The notes under the pieces are model-generated. The model was not told the DNA's origin. It saw only the letters and a list, made by a program, of their open reading frames with translations, and ran no database searches. A stretch of 64,000 bases of DNA from Spirochaetaceae bacterium (lineage in GTDB: Bacteria > Spirochaetota > Spirochaetia > Treponematales > Treponemataceae). Location: positions 1 through 64,000 of the forward strand of contig JAFQDD010000012.1 of assembly GCA_017416145.1 (NCBI GenBank), read 5' to 3'. Below, piece by piece: positions 29,178 through 37,234 of this stretch. Within the stretch, counting starts at the first letter, position 1. Each line of letters opens with the position of its first letter. A program made the position numbers and the translations under genes.

Positions 29178-29214
29178 AATTATCTATGATAATTATTTAT
29201 GACTTTTCTTTCAA
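29176..29214 (-). promoter_or_regulatory. metG promoter with inverted repeat overlapping the start codon
   Basis: On the minus strand TTGAAA (29209-29214) and TATCAT (29186-29191) are 17 nt apart, and the ATG lies 8 nt beyond. A 9-bp perfect inverted repeat (ATAATTATC with GATAATTAT, 29176-29184 and 29188-29196) covers the -10 box and the start codon, so it could be an operator site. Confidence 0.68.
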
Positions 29215-29248
29215 GTAGGTAAAATAAAAGCTGTAGTTTAAATTTAGA

Positions 29249-31099
29249 CTATTTTTTCTTTTTGGAAAGAGATTTTTTTCCAGGAGATTTAATATTTAAG
29301 AAAATGGTCTTTTCAATTTCAAAACCAGGTTGAATATCAACTTCCCAATGAAAAATGCAACAATTTGAAATCATTTTATTTTCAACAAAAAGTGGTTGAA
29401 GATTTAAAGAAGCATTTTCATTTAGTTCAAAAATAAATTCAGTTTCTAAATTGGTATCAGAAACTTGAACCCAAGAAACATCTTTTTGCTTTATATACAT
29501 TTGATTAACACAAGGTGATTCTTTACCGTCTTCTGTTACAATTTCGATTTTTCGATTTGGTTCATCAATTAAAGGTAATGCTAAATTTGCTTCAATTCCT
29601 AAAATCCCATTTATTTTATTCACAGAATTGTTATGCAAAATATACTGAACCTGTACCCCATTTTCATAGAAAGTATAAGTCTTTTTTAGCAAGATTGCTT
29701 GTTTTTGTCGTCCAAAAAATCCTTCTCCAACCAAATGAATCTCATTTCGGGTTTTTGAAATTTTTTGTTCTGTAAAAATCAAATCTTGGAAAATTGAATT
29801 TTCTATAAAAATATTGTCTGAATACTGTTCTAAATTGATAACATTTTCTTTTTCAATAAAAAAGTCAGAAAAAAGTTTTCGCTTTTCCCCAACATAATTA
29901 TAAAAAGAATTGTGTAAATCCAACTCAAAAATACTTGCTCCACAAGGAGAAACAAAAGCTGAATAATTTGGAAATTGGATAATATATTCTTTGTACCCAT
30001 CCATATCATAATCAAAAATCGAGAAAACCTTTACAGATGAAATATCTTTTATGGATTTTTCTGCCTGTAAAATAATATTTAGGGCTTTTTGTCGCTGGAA
30101 AACCCCAAGAAAATCTCCTTGATTTGTATAAGAAACATAATTTTGAGATTGCCACAATTTTTCTCTGGCAGATTTTTTTCTGTGTTTATCACCTTTTAAA
30201 AGATTGATAAGGTTTCCTGTATGCAAAGAACGAGCGTACAAAGTCATACATTCTGGATATTTATTAAAAATATTTCTAGTGGCAAAAATATTTTCGTTAT
30301 TTATTTTTATTGTACTGTTTGATGGAATAAAAGTTTTTATATATTTTACATTTGATTTTAAAAATCGCTCTGGATTTGAAAATTCAATATTTTCTTCAAA
30401 AATTGTAGAGTCAATAAATTTATAAAACCAATTATCAGCAATAAGTTTTGCTAAGTTTTCCACATTAATTTCAGAACAAATAATCTTTGTTTCTTGTCCT
30501 GACATCAATTTTTTTAGGGAAGCAATATAATCATCAATTGGAACTTCCACATTTGGGGTAAATTTTTGAGAAACAGGAATTACAGTGATTGTTTTTCCAG
30601 CATCTTCCACAATATGAGGATTAAAAACTCCACTAGAAGATTTTTTTGAAATAATGTCTGAATCTAAAAAAACATATTCAAATTCGTGAGAATTAAAACA
30701 TTGAACAAGCTGAGGTTCCCAAGCATTTTGAGAAAGTCTAATTCCTCTAGGCCGTTTTCCCAAGGATTGCCGGAGAACACTTTGCATCAATTCGATTTGA
30801 CCAAGTCTATCAACTGGCAAAAGTAAAGGCAAAAGCGGATTATAAAATCCACCTCCAAGAATTTCAACTTGCTTTCGACTTGTTAATTCTTTTAAAACAT
30901 CAATCACTTCTGGATGTTTTTTTTCATACCATTCCAACATCACCCCAGAAAATGAAATTGTTGCAAAAATTCTAGGATTAGAATACAAGAGACCAATTAG
31001 TTTTTTTACAGATTTTTCATATAATTCTTCAGCATTTTCAGGAACGTCGTTGCCTTCTTGACTTATACGAAAAATAAAACAAATATGCAAGTTTGACAT
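29249..31099 (-). CDS. GH57 4-alpha-glucanotransferase-like protein, catalytic residues lost
   Basis: The 616-aa product follows the full length of GH57 4-alpha-glucanotransferases: FSGVMLEWYEKKHPE, EILGGGFYNPLL (79-90), AWEPQLV, and C-terminal DUF1925/1926-like beta domains with GASIFELDL. The nucleophile motif WLxERxWxP reads RLSQNAWEP, so Q124 replaces Glu. The HNHQP motif is FRISQEG, and the HDDGEKFG acid/base segment is missing or replaced near SEINVENLA. It is therefore probably a pseudoenzyme, perhaps a glycan-binding or regulatory protein. The ATG is 5 nt after the rnfB-like stop, so it belongs to that operon. Confidence 0.83.
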   Translation of the reverse strand: MSNLHICFIFRISQEGNDVPENAEELYEKSVKKLIGLLYSNPRIFATISFSGVMLEWYEKKHPEVIDVLKELTSRKQVEILGGGFYNPLLPLLLPVDRLGQIELMQSVLRQSLGKRPRGIRLSQNAWEPQLVQCFNSHEFEYVFLDSDIISKKSSSGVFNPHIVEDAGKTITVIPVSQKFTPNVEVPIDDYIASLKKLMSGQETKIICSEINVENLAKLIADNWFYKFIDSTIFEENIEFSNPERFLKSNVKYIKTFIPSNSTIKINNENIFATRNIFNKYPECMTLYARSLHTGNLINLLKGDKHRKKSAREKLWQSQNYVSYTNQGDFLGVFQRQKALNIILQAEKSIKDISSVKVFSIFDYDMDGYKEYIIQFPNYSAFVSPCGASIFELDLHNSFYNYVGEKRKLFSDFFIEKENVINLEQYSDNIFIENSIFQDLIFTEQKISKTRNEIHLVGEGFFGRQKQAILLKKTYTFYENGVQVQYILHNNSVNKINGILGIEANLALPLIDEPNRKIEIVTEDGKESPCVNQMYIKQKDVSWVQVSDTNLETEFIFELNENASLNLQPLFVENKMISNCCIFHWEVDIQPGFEIEKTIFLNIKSPGKKSLSKKKK

Positions 31100-31104
31100 A
31101 AATT

Positions 31105-31746
31105 TTATTCACCAGTTCTATGAAATATGTTATAGCAAAATTCCCAGAATTTAAACCCTCTATTTATAATAACTGGCGATTTTTTTATACACATATGGGG
31201 ACAATATTCTAATTTAAAATCTGGAGCATCACATTTTTTGCAAGAAATACAACCTAGTGAGCAATTTTCATTCTTTACATCAACAGGCAATGCACATTGT
31301 TTGAATTTGTTATCTTTTACGTTTACCAATTCAATAAGCTTTTGAGGACATTTGTCAACGCATAGTCCGCAACCTGAACATTTGTCCGTAATAATTGCTG
31401 TCCGATTATTGATAAGGATTGCTTTTTCTGGACAAACTGCAGCACAAGTTCCAAAACCGATACAACCATATTTACAAAACTCTGTTTTTCCGTATTGTTC
31501 AAGGTAAATTCGACAATCAATTTGCTTAGAATATTGAAGCTGTCTTTCTTGAGGTTCACGAATTGCAGAACATTTTACAACTGCTATTTTTTCGTTTTCT
31601 ACCATATCATCAATAGGATTTAGAAATGTTTGCTCCGTTGATGAAACCCCAGATTTAGCATCTCTTTTGAAAAAAGAATAATATAAAAATACTGCACCAG
31701 AAATACAAATTACAATCAATAAGGACATTAAAACAGCAAAAACCAT
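31105..31746 (-). CDS. rnfB: RnfB-like iron-sulfur protein, N-terminal Fe-S domain missing
   Basis: RnfB takes electrons from ferredoxin in Rnf complexes. The 213-aa product has one N-terminal membrane segment (about 3-23). After a short linker comes the RnfB core: IAVVKC, DC at 77-78, CKYGCIGFGTCAAVCP (C91, C95, C101, C105), CSGCGLCVDKCP (C123-C133) and GCISCKKC. The usual Fes domain (CGxCGYxGC...) between anchor and core is absent, and the tail after C172 is shortened. It overlaps the rnfA-like stop by one base (TAATG). Confidence 0.82.
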   Translation of the reverse strand: MVFAVLMSLLIVICISGAVFLYYSFFKRDAKSGVSSTEQTFLNPIDDMVENEKIAVVKCSAIREPQERQLQYSKQIDCRIYLEQYGKTEFCKYGCIGFGTCAAVCPEKAILINNRTAIITDKCSGCGLCVDKCPQKLIELVNVKDNKFKQCALPVDVKNENCSLGCISCKKCDAPDFKLEYCPHMCIKKSPVIINRGFKFWEFCYNIFHRTGE

Positions 31747-32303
31747 TACACTACCTCAAAATTAAACCAAGAAATATTATAAGCAAAAAGAAGAATTAAC
31801 AAAATTCCGATAGAAAGTAAAATTATAGCACCTTTTTTCAAATCAATATTTACCAATGAAATGTTAATCCTGTATTTTATTGAATATAAAAACGGAATTA
31901 ACAAATAAAAAGCTCCAGAAACAATAGAACCGATTAAAATGGCTTGAGGTAAAGTTGTTCCTTCATTTACTGCCAAAAATGTGATAAAAAAACTTAACAA
32001 AAACTCATTTATTTCACGTTTAAAAATCAACTTGCATAGGAAAGAAAACAAAATCGAAAAAGCCAAAGATATGAAAATTAGAAAAAATGGAAACATATCT
32101 GTCAAATTTTTTGGGGCTAAAACGTAGGTTGTAATAATCCATGTCAAAACAATAGCTGAAATAGAGGAAAATAGAGTTTTAAGAAAGTAAAAAAACACAT
32201 TTTTCGGATTATCAACAGCAAGTAGCAAATCCTTTAGTCCAATTCCATAAACTAAAATACAGGAAGCAGAAAATATATAAAAAATTAAACTAGAACTAAC
32301 CAT
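31746..32303 (-). CDS. rnfA: RnfA-like membrane subunit
   Basis: The 185-aa product has about six membrane segments and RnfA-like stretches VLTWIITTYVLAPKNL and PLFLI-like FFITFLAVNEGTT. In RnfA/NqrE two membrane cysteines hold an Fe-S cluster shared with RnfE/NqrD. Here C15 may match the first, but the second (usual TNC) reads VNE at E114. The ATG at 32303 was chosen because GGA lies about 8 nt upstream and the membrane segment starts at once, as in the family. A GTG at 32345 would add 14 residues but has no ribosome binding site. Confidence 0.7.
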   Translation of the reverse strand: MVSSSLIFYIFSASCILVYGIGLKDLLLAVDNPKNVFFYFLKTLFSSISAIVLTWIITTYVLAPKNLTDMFPFFLIFISLAFSILFSFLCKLIFKREINEFLLSFFITFLAVNEGTTLPQAILIGSIVSGAFYLLIPFLYSIKYRINISLVNIDLKKGAIILLSIGILLILLFAYNISWFNFEVV

Positions 32304-32373
32304 TTTTTTTGTCCAAATTGATTTTGTACTATTTTCTCTTTTCACATTGGAAAGTCAAAAATAGATAATATAT

Positions 32374-32394
32374 AAAAGTTCGCAACGCAAACTT
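32374..32394 (-). repeat. Mini-hairpin element, copy 1 (GTTTGC-GTT-GCGAAC)
   Basis: On the minus strand a 6-bp stem with a GTT triloop is followed by a short U-run. It lies between rnfE- and rnfA-like genes. A second copy with 16 of 18 matching bases lies at 44292-44311, also sense-oriented inside an operon. It may act as an attenuator or processing site. Confidence 0.5.
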
Positions 32395-32417
32395 AAATTT
32401 CACAACTGTATTTTTGA

Positions 32418-33026
32418 TTATTTGTACTTAGCACTTCTAATTGAATCTAATCTTTTATCAATAAAAATGACTAAAACAAAAACAATTGCTATTAAAATAA
32501 ATCCGCCAGGAATTGTAGCCCAAAAGTCTGAATGCCACGGAAAATATCTAAATGCTTTTATTCCAGATTTTACAGGAATAGAAATTGATCCAAAGGCTAA
32601 TAATTCTCTACAAATGTAAAACAAAAACAAAAATAAAGAATAGCATCCAGAATAAATCATATTTATCCCAAAAACCTTTGGAGAATCATATTTTTCTCTT
32701 CCAAAAAGCAAGTCCAAACACAAAGAGGACAAAGGAACAAAAAACAATGCAAAACTTAGCATTATCCCTAAAACTGGGGAAAAAATCACTAACAGTCTTT
32801 TATAAATGATTGTGAAGAAAACCATAAAAGAGAGCAAAATCAATCTATCAGTATTTCCAGTTTCGATTTTGTTCATAAAAAATCTGATAGTTGTACCCAA
32901 AATCATAGTCAAGTTTAATAACAAAATTATTATCAAACCACAACCAACTCTAGCTGGAGTAACAATAATTATAGGCAATAAAGAGAGAATATACAAATAG
33001 ATATTTGACTGATGTTTAGTTGCCAT
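32418..33026 (-). CDS. rnfE: RnfE-like membrane subunit
   Basis: The 202-aa product has about six membrane segments. The RnfE alignment is clear around VPLSSLCLDLLFGREKYDS (compare PLIVTNCxxLGRAEAFAS) and the C-terminal IPGGFILIA, which matches the RnfE PPGAF end. C103 is kept, but the first cluster cysteine (LGLCP in the family) is L17 in LSLLP. It overlaps the rnfG-like stop by one base. The intact frame and maintained topology argue against simple decay. Confidence 0.78.
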   Translation of the reverse strand: MATKHQSNIYLYILSLLPIIIVTPARVGCGLIIILLLNLTMILGTTIRFFMNKIETGNTDRLILLSFMVFFTIIYKRLLVIFSPVLGIMLSFALFFVPLSSLCLDLLFGREKYDSPKVFGINMIYSGCYSLFLFLFYICRELLAFGSISIPVKSGIKAFRYFPWHSDFWATIPGGFILIAIVFVLVIFIDKRLDSIRSAKYK

Positions 33027-33517
33027 TATTCATCTCCCTCTGAAACATTTTCATCTTCGATAGTTTCACCAAAAACATTTTCTATATTTTTTGACCAATA
33101 CTGGATTTGTTTTTTTGAAATAGAATTCCATAAATATTCTTGATTATTTTCTGGAAGTCCAATTGTTCCAAGAAACTCAACATTACCTTTAGTGTAAAAA
33201 AACACACCAACAGTAGGTCCGTAGTTTCCAATCATTCTAATTGCTATAATTTTTCCAACATCAACTTCATCAGTATTTTTATCCACCGAAAAAGTATAAG
33301 AAGAAGAACTTAAAGGCAATGTCATATTTACAGATTCGCCTATTTTGTATTCAGTTTCATAAAATGTATCAAGTTTTTCTTGCAATAGTTTTATAATAGT
33401 TTTATGCCCACAATTTCTGGAAAAATACACAACCAAAAGCAAAATTGTAAACATCAAGAGCAAAATACATGTAAAAAATCCATAAGAATGAAGTAATTTT
33501 TTAGTTTTATCAGTCAT
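33026..33517 (-). CDS. rnfG: RnfG-like protein without flavinylation motif
   Basis: The 163-aa product has one N-terminal membrane segment (about 13-33) and a periplasmic domain. It holds the RnfG slot between rnfD and rnfE and has a YGPTVGVFFYTK-like stretch resembling the FMN-binding fold. The SGATxTS motif to which FMN is covalently joined is absent, and the C-terminus is short and acidic. The family call depends heavily on gene order; sequence likeness alone is weak. It overlaps the rnfD-like gene by 8 nt. Confidence 0.62.
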   Translation of the reverse strand: MTDKTKKLLHSYGFFTCILLLMFTILLLVVYFSRNCGHKTIIKLLQEKLDTFYETEYKIGESVNMTLPLSSSSYTFSVDKNTDEVDVGKIIAIRMIGNYGPTVGVFFYTKGNVEFLGTIGLPENNQEYLWNSISKKQIQYWSKNIENVFGETIEDENVSEGDE

Positions 33518-34553
33518 GTTTATTTCCCTTTACACGTAAAATCTTTTGATAAATTAAATCTTCTAGAAACTGAATAAGTGGAGAAATTGCGTTTGTAATC
33601 AAAATCACAAACATTATTCCAATTGGAGAAGTTCCACAACCCATTATCAAAAAAGCAAAAATCCCAGCAAGTAATCCATAAATAACTTTTCCAACAATGG
33701 TCATTGGAACAGTTCCTGGCCACTGTAAAAGCAAAAATGCTCCCATAATGGTTCCACTAGAAAAAATTGCCAACAAAATATCACCCTGATTCAAAATTCC
33801 ACCAAATGGATACAAACCAAAAACTCTAACCAAAAATCCGTAAGTGAATAGAAACACAAAAGGAATAATCCATTTTATTCCACCATAAGAAATTAAAACC
33901 ATAGTAGCAATAATTGTAAGCAAATTAAATCTAAAAGCAGGAATCAAAGCCCCCGTATCCCAGAAAATTGAAATATAACCTTCTGGTAAAGCAACTCCAG
34001 CATATTTGAACAATTTTGCATTTAGAAAATTGGTAATATTTGAATCACATTTAATTTTTGGAATCAATCCATCATTCACTAATTGCTGACCAACATTTGG
34101 ACTTTGAAGATGAAAGATATCAACTGTAAAATCTGGGAAAAATTTGGTACCAAACAAATATAAGAAAATTACAGTAATTGCTACAGGATTTATCCAAGAT
34201 TGAGCAAATCCGCCAAACAAATAATAAGTCACTAGCAAAGAAAACAAAACAACAAAAAACAATAAAACAAAGGAATATCCCTCTGGAACAAAAAAACCAA
34301 TTAACAATCCCTGCATAAATACAGTAATCGAAGGAAAAATTGATTTTTTCACAAAAAGAGAATAAATCACATCTGCTGCAAGAGCCGCTAAAATCGCAAC
34401 AAAAATTTCCATAACAGAATTATAACTCTTTGTAATAAAAAGCATTACAATTTGTGGAATCAACAAAAAAATCACCAATTTTGAAGAAGAGCCCACAGAA
34501 GGATTTGAATAACAAAAGGGTGCTAAAGTCAAAAGTTTGTATTTATTTTTCAT
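33510..34553 (-). CDS. rnfD: RnfD-like membrane subunit without flavinylation motif
   Basis: The 347-aa product has about eight to nine membrane segments and RnfD landmarks: an early APFCYSNPSV, FGGFAQSWINPVA near 113-125 (GG and NP as in the family) and LLLQWPGTVP near 274-283. The covalent FMN site (S/T-GAT followed by PL) should follow the NP segment, but that region reads DIFHLQSPNV (145-154). The ATG at 34553 has GAGGA 5 nt upstream; a GTG 12 nt earlier is the alternative. It overlaps the rnfC-like gene by 11 nt. Confidence 0.8.
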   Translation of the reverse strand: MKNKYKLLTLAPFCYSNPSVGSSSKLVIFLLIPQIVMLFITKSYNSVMEIFVAILAALAADVIYSLFVKKSIFPSITVFMQGLLIGFFVPEGYSFVLLFFVVLFSLLVTYYLFGGFAQSWINPVAITVIFLYLFGTKFFPDFTVDIFHLQSPNVGQQLVNDGLIPKIKCDSNITNFLNAKLFKYAGVALPEGYISIFWDTGALIPAFRFNLLTIIATMVLISYGGIKWIIPFVFLFTYGFLVRVFGLYPFGGILNQGDILLAIFSSGTIMGAFLLLQWPGTVPMTIVGKVIYGLLAGIFAFLIMGCGTSPIGIMFVILITNAISPLIQFLEDLIYQKILRVKGNKHD

Positions 34554-35799
34554 ATTCTTCCTCACATATTAGAGAAATTGTTTGATATAAAGGCAATCTT
34601 GATGGGCAAACAGTATTACATCTTCCACAACTAGTACATTTTGAAGCAATTTCTTTATATTCTGCAGGAATATCACTATTAGAATGATACATAGCAAACA
34701 AATAGTTTGGTTTTATTCCCTCATCACAAGCCCTAAAACAATCTCCACAACGAATACAAGCATACTGAACTTGTTTAGAAACTTCCCTAGAAGTTAATAG
34801 AGTCACAGATTTTACATAATCAGTAATTGGAATATTTGAATCGTTTATGGCACAACCTTTCAGCATCCCATTTACGACAACCTTATTTGGGGCAGATTTA
34901 CAAAATCCACATTCTTCAATTAAAGATTTTAGTGGAGTTCCACGCTTAACTTTGAAAATCTTTTCTTCACCAAGAATACTTCCTGAAATATGAACGAAAG
35001 TATCCACAACAGGTTTACAAAGAGCAACTGCTTCATAAGCAGCATAACAAGTAAAGGAATCCACAAAACCATCTGCTGAAATATCTTGTTTTTTTAGCAC
35101 TGAGTTTAACTCTTCTTTTGTACCATAACTAAATTTATTTGAATAAAGTTTTTCAAATTGAAAATCATAGGATTCGGCATATTCACTAGCATCGATTTCA
35201 TCCACAATTTCTTTTTGTTCTCTATTATAAAAAAAGATAATTTTTGTAGCATTTATGCTCTTTGCAAGGATACAAGCTCCTTCCACAATTTCATCTGTAT
35301 ATTTTTCAAAAAGAAAACTATCCGTAACACAAGAAGGATCATAATCAAACAATCTAACACCAAGAATGTTTTCTCTTTCAATATCAACATTTTCCACAAG
35401 ACTAGAAATTCCACAGTATCCAAAAAAAGTGTTGTGTACACCGTTTTCTGTAAGCAAAGTCAATACTTGAGAAGATGAAAACAATTTCCATTCTGATTTT
35501 GGGATTTTATGCCCAACATAAGAAAATGCTCCACCCATTTTTACAACAGCAACTTCATTAATTTTTCCATTTGGCATAGTTTGCTTTCGTATCTCTGAAA
35601 GAACACCTGGAATAGATGAATGAAAGTTTACCCCATCTAGAAAAGATAAAACTTCACCTTCCTTAATCTTTTTCCCAATTTTAAGTTTATTCTGATTCTC
35701 AGCAAGAGGAACATAAATTTCAGAAGGAATAAAGGCATTCTCTAAGTTTTCAAATTTCGGAGTTGCCATATTTAATTTATTGATATTTAATATTTTCAT
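34543..35799 (-). CDS. rnfC: RnfC-like iron-sulfur protein, NADH/FMN motif not found
   Basis: RnfC is the NADH-interacting subunit of Rnf. The 418-aa product has the N-terminal barrel (IPSEIYVPLAENQ, KKIKEGEVL, HSSIPGVLSEI), a Rossmann-like middle, a SLBB-type segment (GTPLKSLIEECGF, NGMLKGCA) and two 4Fe-4S motifs at the C-terminus: C348, C351, C354, C358 and C388, C391, C394, C398P. The motifs GxGGxxFPTxxK and NGAECEP that bind NADH and FMN are not present; residues 119-133 read NGVHNTFFGYCGISS. It overlaps the upstream gene by 4 nt (ATGA). Confidence 0.82.
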   Translation of the reverse strand: MKILNINKLNMATPKFENLENAFIPSEIYVPLAENQNKLKIGKKIKEGEVLSFLDGVNFHSSIPGVLSEIRKQTMPNGKINEVAVVKMGGAFSYVGHKIPKSEWKLFSSSQVLTLLTENGVHNTFFGYCGISSLVENVDIERENILGVRLFDYDPSCVTDSFLFEKYTDEIVEGACILAKSINATKIIFFYNREQKEIVDEIDASEYAESYDFQFEKLYSNKFSYGTKEELNSVLKKQDISADGFVDSFTCYAAYEAVALCKPVVDTFVHISGSILGEEKIFKVKRGTPLKSLIEECGFCKSAPNKVVVNGMLKGCAINDSNIPITDYVKSVTLLTSREVSKQVQYACIRCGDCFRACDEGIKPNYLFAMYHSNSDIPAEYKEIASKCTSCGRCNTVCPSRLPLYQTISLICEEEYEK

Positions 35800-37226
35800 A
35801 ATTTTTGCCTTTTAACAATACAAAATAAGGTAAACAATCCCATAATAATCAATCCACAACAGCCAACAATCCACATCAAAATCGTATTTTCCACCTTTCC
35901 ACCAGATGAATACACAATATTAGAATATGGTTTTTGAGATAATAAAAGTTTTTCTATCCCTGTTGATGTTTGAAAACTTTCCAAAGAATCAGAAAGATAG
36001 TTTTCATCAAAAGTAAAAAAAACCTTTTCCTCAGAAATTACAAGACCGTTGCTTGTTTTTTTATATTCAGGAATGGAAACTTTTTTTCCAATTTCAACAA
36101 GATTGTGATACACATCAGAAAATCCCAATCTTTCATAAGGAAAAGTTGAAATAATCCAAGATTCATCTACAAAATCAAAAATATTTGGTAAAAAGTCAGT
36201 TTCCTGATTTTCTTGTTCAAAGCTTTTTACAAAAGAGTAATTTTCTTCCAACTTTGTAAAACTTTCTAAGTCAGTATACTCTGAAGGGCTTGGTAAAAAC
36301 AAGTTATTTTCTTTTAGATTAGTTTTAAAATTTGAAGAAAAACACAAAATTATGAATAAAACCAACACAGCAAGAAAAGCAATTCCAGTAAATTTCAAGT
36401 TTGTAAGTTTTTTTGTTTTTACGTATTTTAAAGGCAAAATTTGTTTCATAGAAAAACCATAAATTAACTTTTGGTTAAAAAATGATGCAAAAACTAAAAC
36501 ACATCCCCAAGCAATAAAAGCCAAAACGAAAAGTAAAAAAGCTCTTATTCCGCAAAGTCCAAACATCACAAGACAAAATCCAAAAAAGCATAACAACAAA
36601 GGTTTTTTCAAAATGGATTTTAGCCAATCTTCTCTAAGAATATATATTTCTAAAAAAAATAAACAAGTAATAAAACAGCAAACAGAAATCGCCACAGAAT
36701 AATATGGCACAGAATATGCCAAAATCACAAAAGGTAGTTTTGCAATAAAAAATTTTATCTTTGATTTTGAAAAAATCGTCAACAAAATCAACAACAACAA
36801 ACAAACAATCGGACAAATTATTGGAATATTCGCTTTTGCATCAGTTCCAAAATATACATCTTTTTCTCGCAAAGCATTTTCAACATCGGGAACAAAATCT
36901 TCTTCAACATAAAATAATTGATATTTATTTTCCATATCGTGAAAAAAAACATCTCTAAGCTCTGTGGAAGAAAAATTCTTTATAGAATAATCCAACATTA
37001 TTGGCGTAAAAGCATTTTGTGTAGGATAATTTTGAGTATTTTTTGAAATTATACCAGATTTTTCCCCATCATTTAAAACATCAAACAAATTTAAATCTTT
37101 ATCAACGTAGAAAATACGATAATTTTCCCAAATTTTTACAGCAGGAACATCACGAAAAAAAACAATAGCAAAAAGAGAAAATCCAATTATTAACAGAAAA
37201 AGTACAATTTTTAACGCAGTTTTCAT
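35796..37226 (-). CDS. Polytopic membrane protein heading the Rnf-like operon
   Basis: The 476-aa product has a membrane segment at about 5-25, an extracytoplasmic domain (about 28-130), six or so membrane segments (about 135-315), a second extracytoplasmic domain (about 320-445) and a last membrane segment near 448-470. I recognise no family or cofactor motif. It overlaps the rnfC-like gene by 4 nt, so it is likely part of the same complex or needed for its assembly. No Shine-Dalgarno site is seen; a promoter ends 8 nt before the ATG. Confidence 0.78.
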   Translation of the reverse strand: MKTALKIVLFLLIIGFSLFAIVFFRDVPAVKIWENYRIFYVDKDLNLFDVLNDGEKSGIISKNTQNYPTQNAFTPIMLDYSIKNFSSTELRDVFFHDMENKYQLFYVEEDFVPDVENALREKDVYFGTDAKANIPIICPIVCLLLLILLTIFSKSKIKFFIAKLPFVILAYSVPYYSVAISVCCFITCLFFLEIYILREDWLKSILKKPLLLCFFGFCLVMFGLCGIRAFLLFVLAFIAWGCVLVFASFFNQKLIYGFSMKQILPLKYVKTKKLTNLKFTGIAFLAVLVLFIILCFSSNFKTNLKENNLFLPSPSEYTDLESFTKLEENYSFVKSFEQENQETDFLPNIFDFVDESWIISTFPYERLGFSDVYHNLVEIGKKVSIPEYKKTSNGLVISEEKVFFTFDENYLSDSLESFQTSTGIEKLLLSQKPYSNIVYSSGGKVENTILMWIVGCCGLIIMGLFTLFCIVKRQKL

Positions 37227-37234
37227 TTTTGAAC

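Noticed and set aside
31105-35799. The rnf-like genes as decaying pseudogenes
   Set aside because: All six frames are open, with tight start/stop overlaps and conserved topology and Fe-S motifs; decay would give frameshifts and stops.
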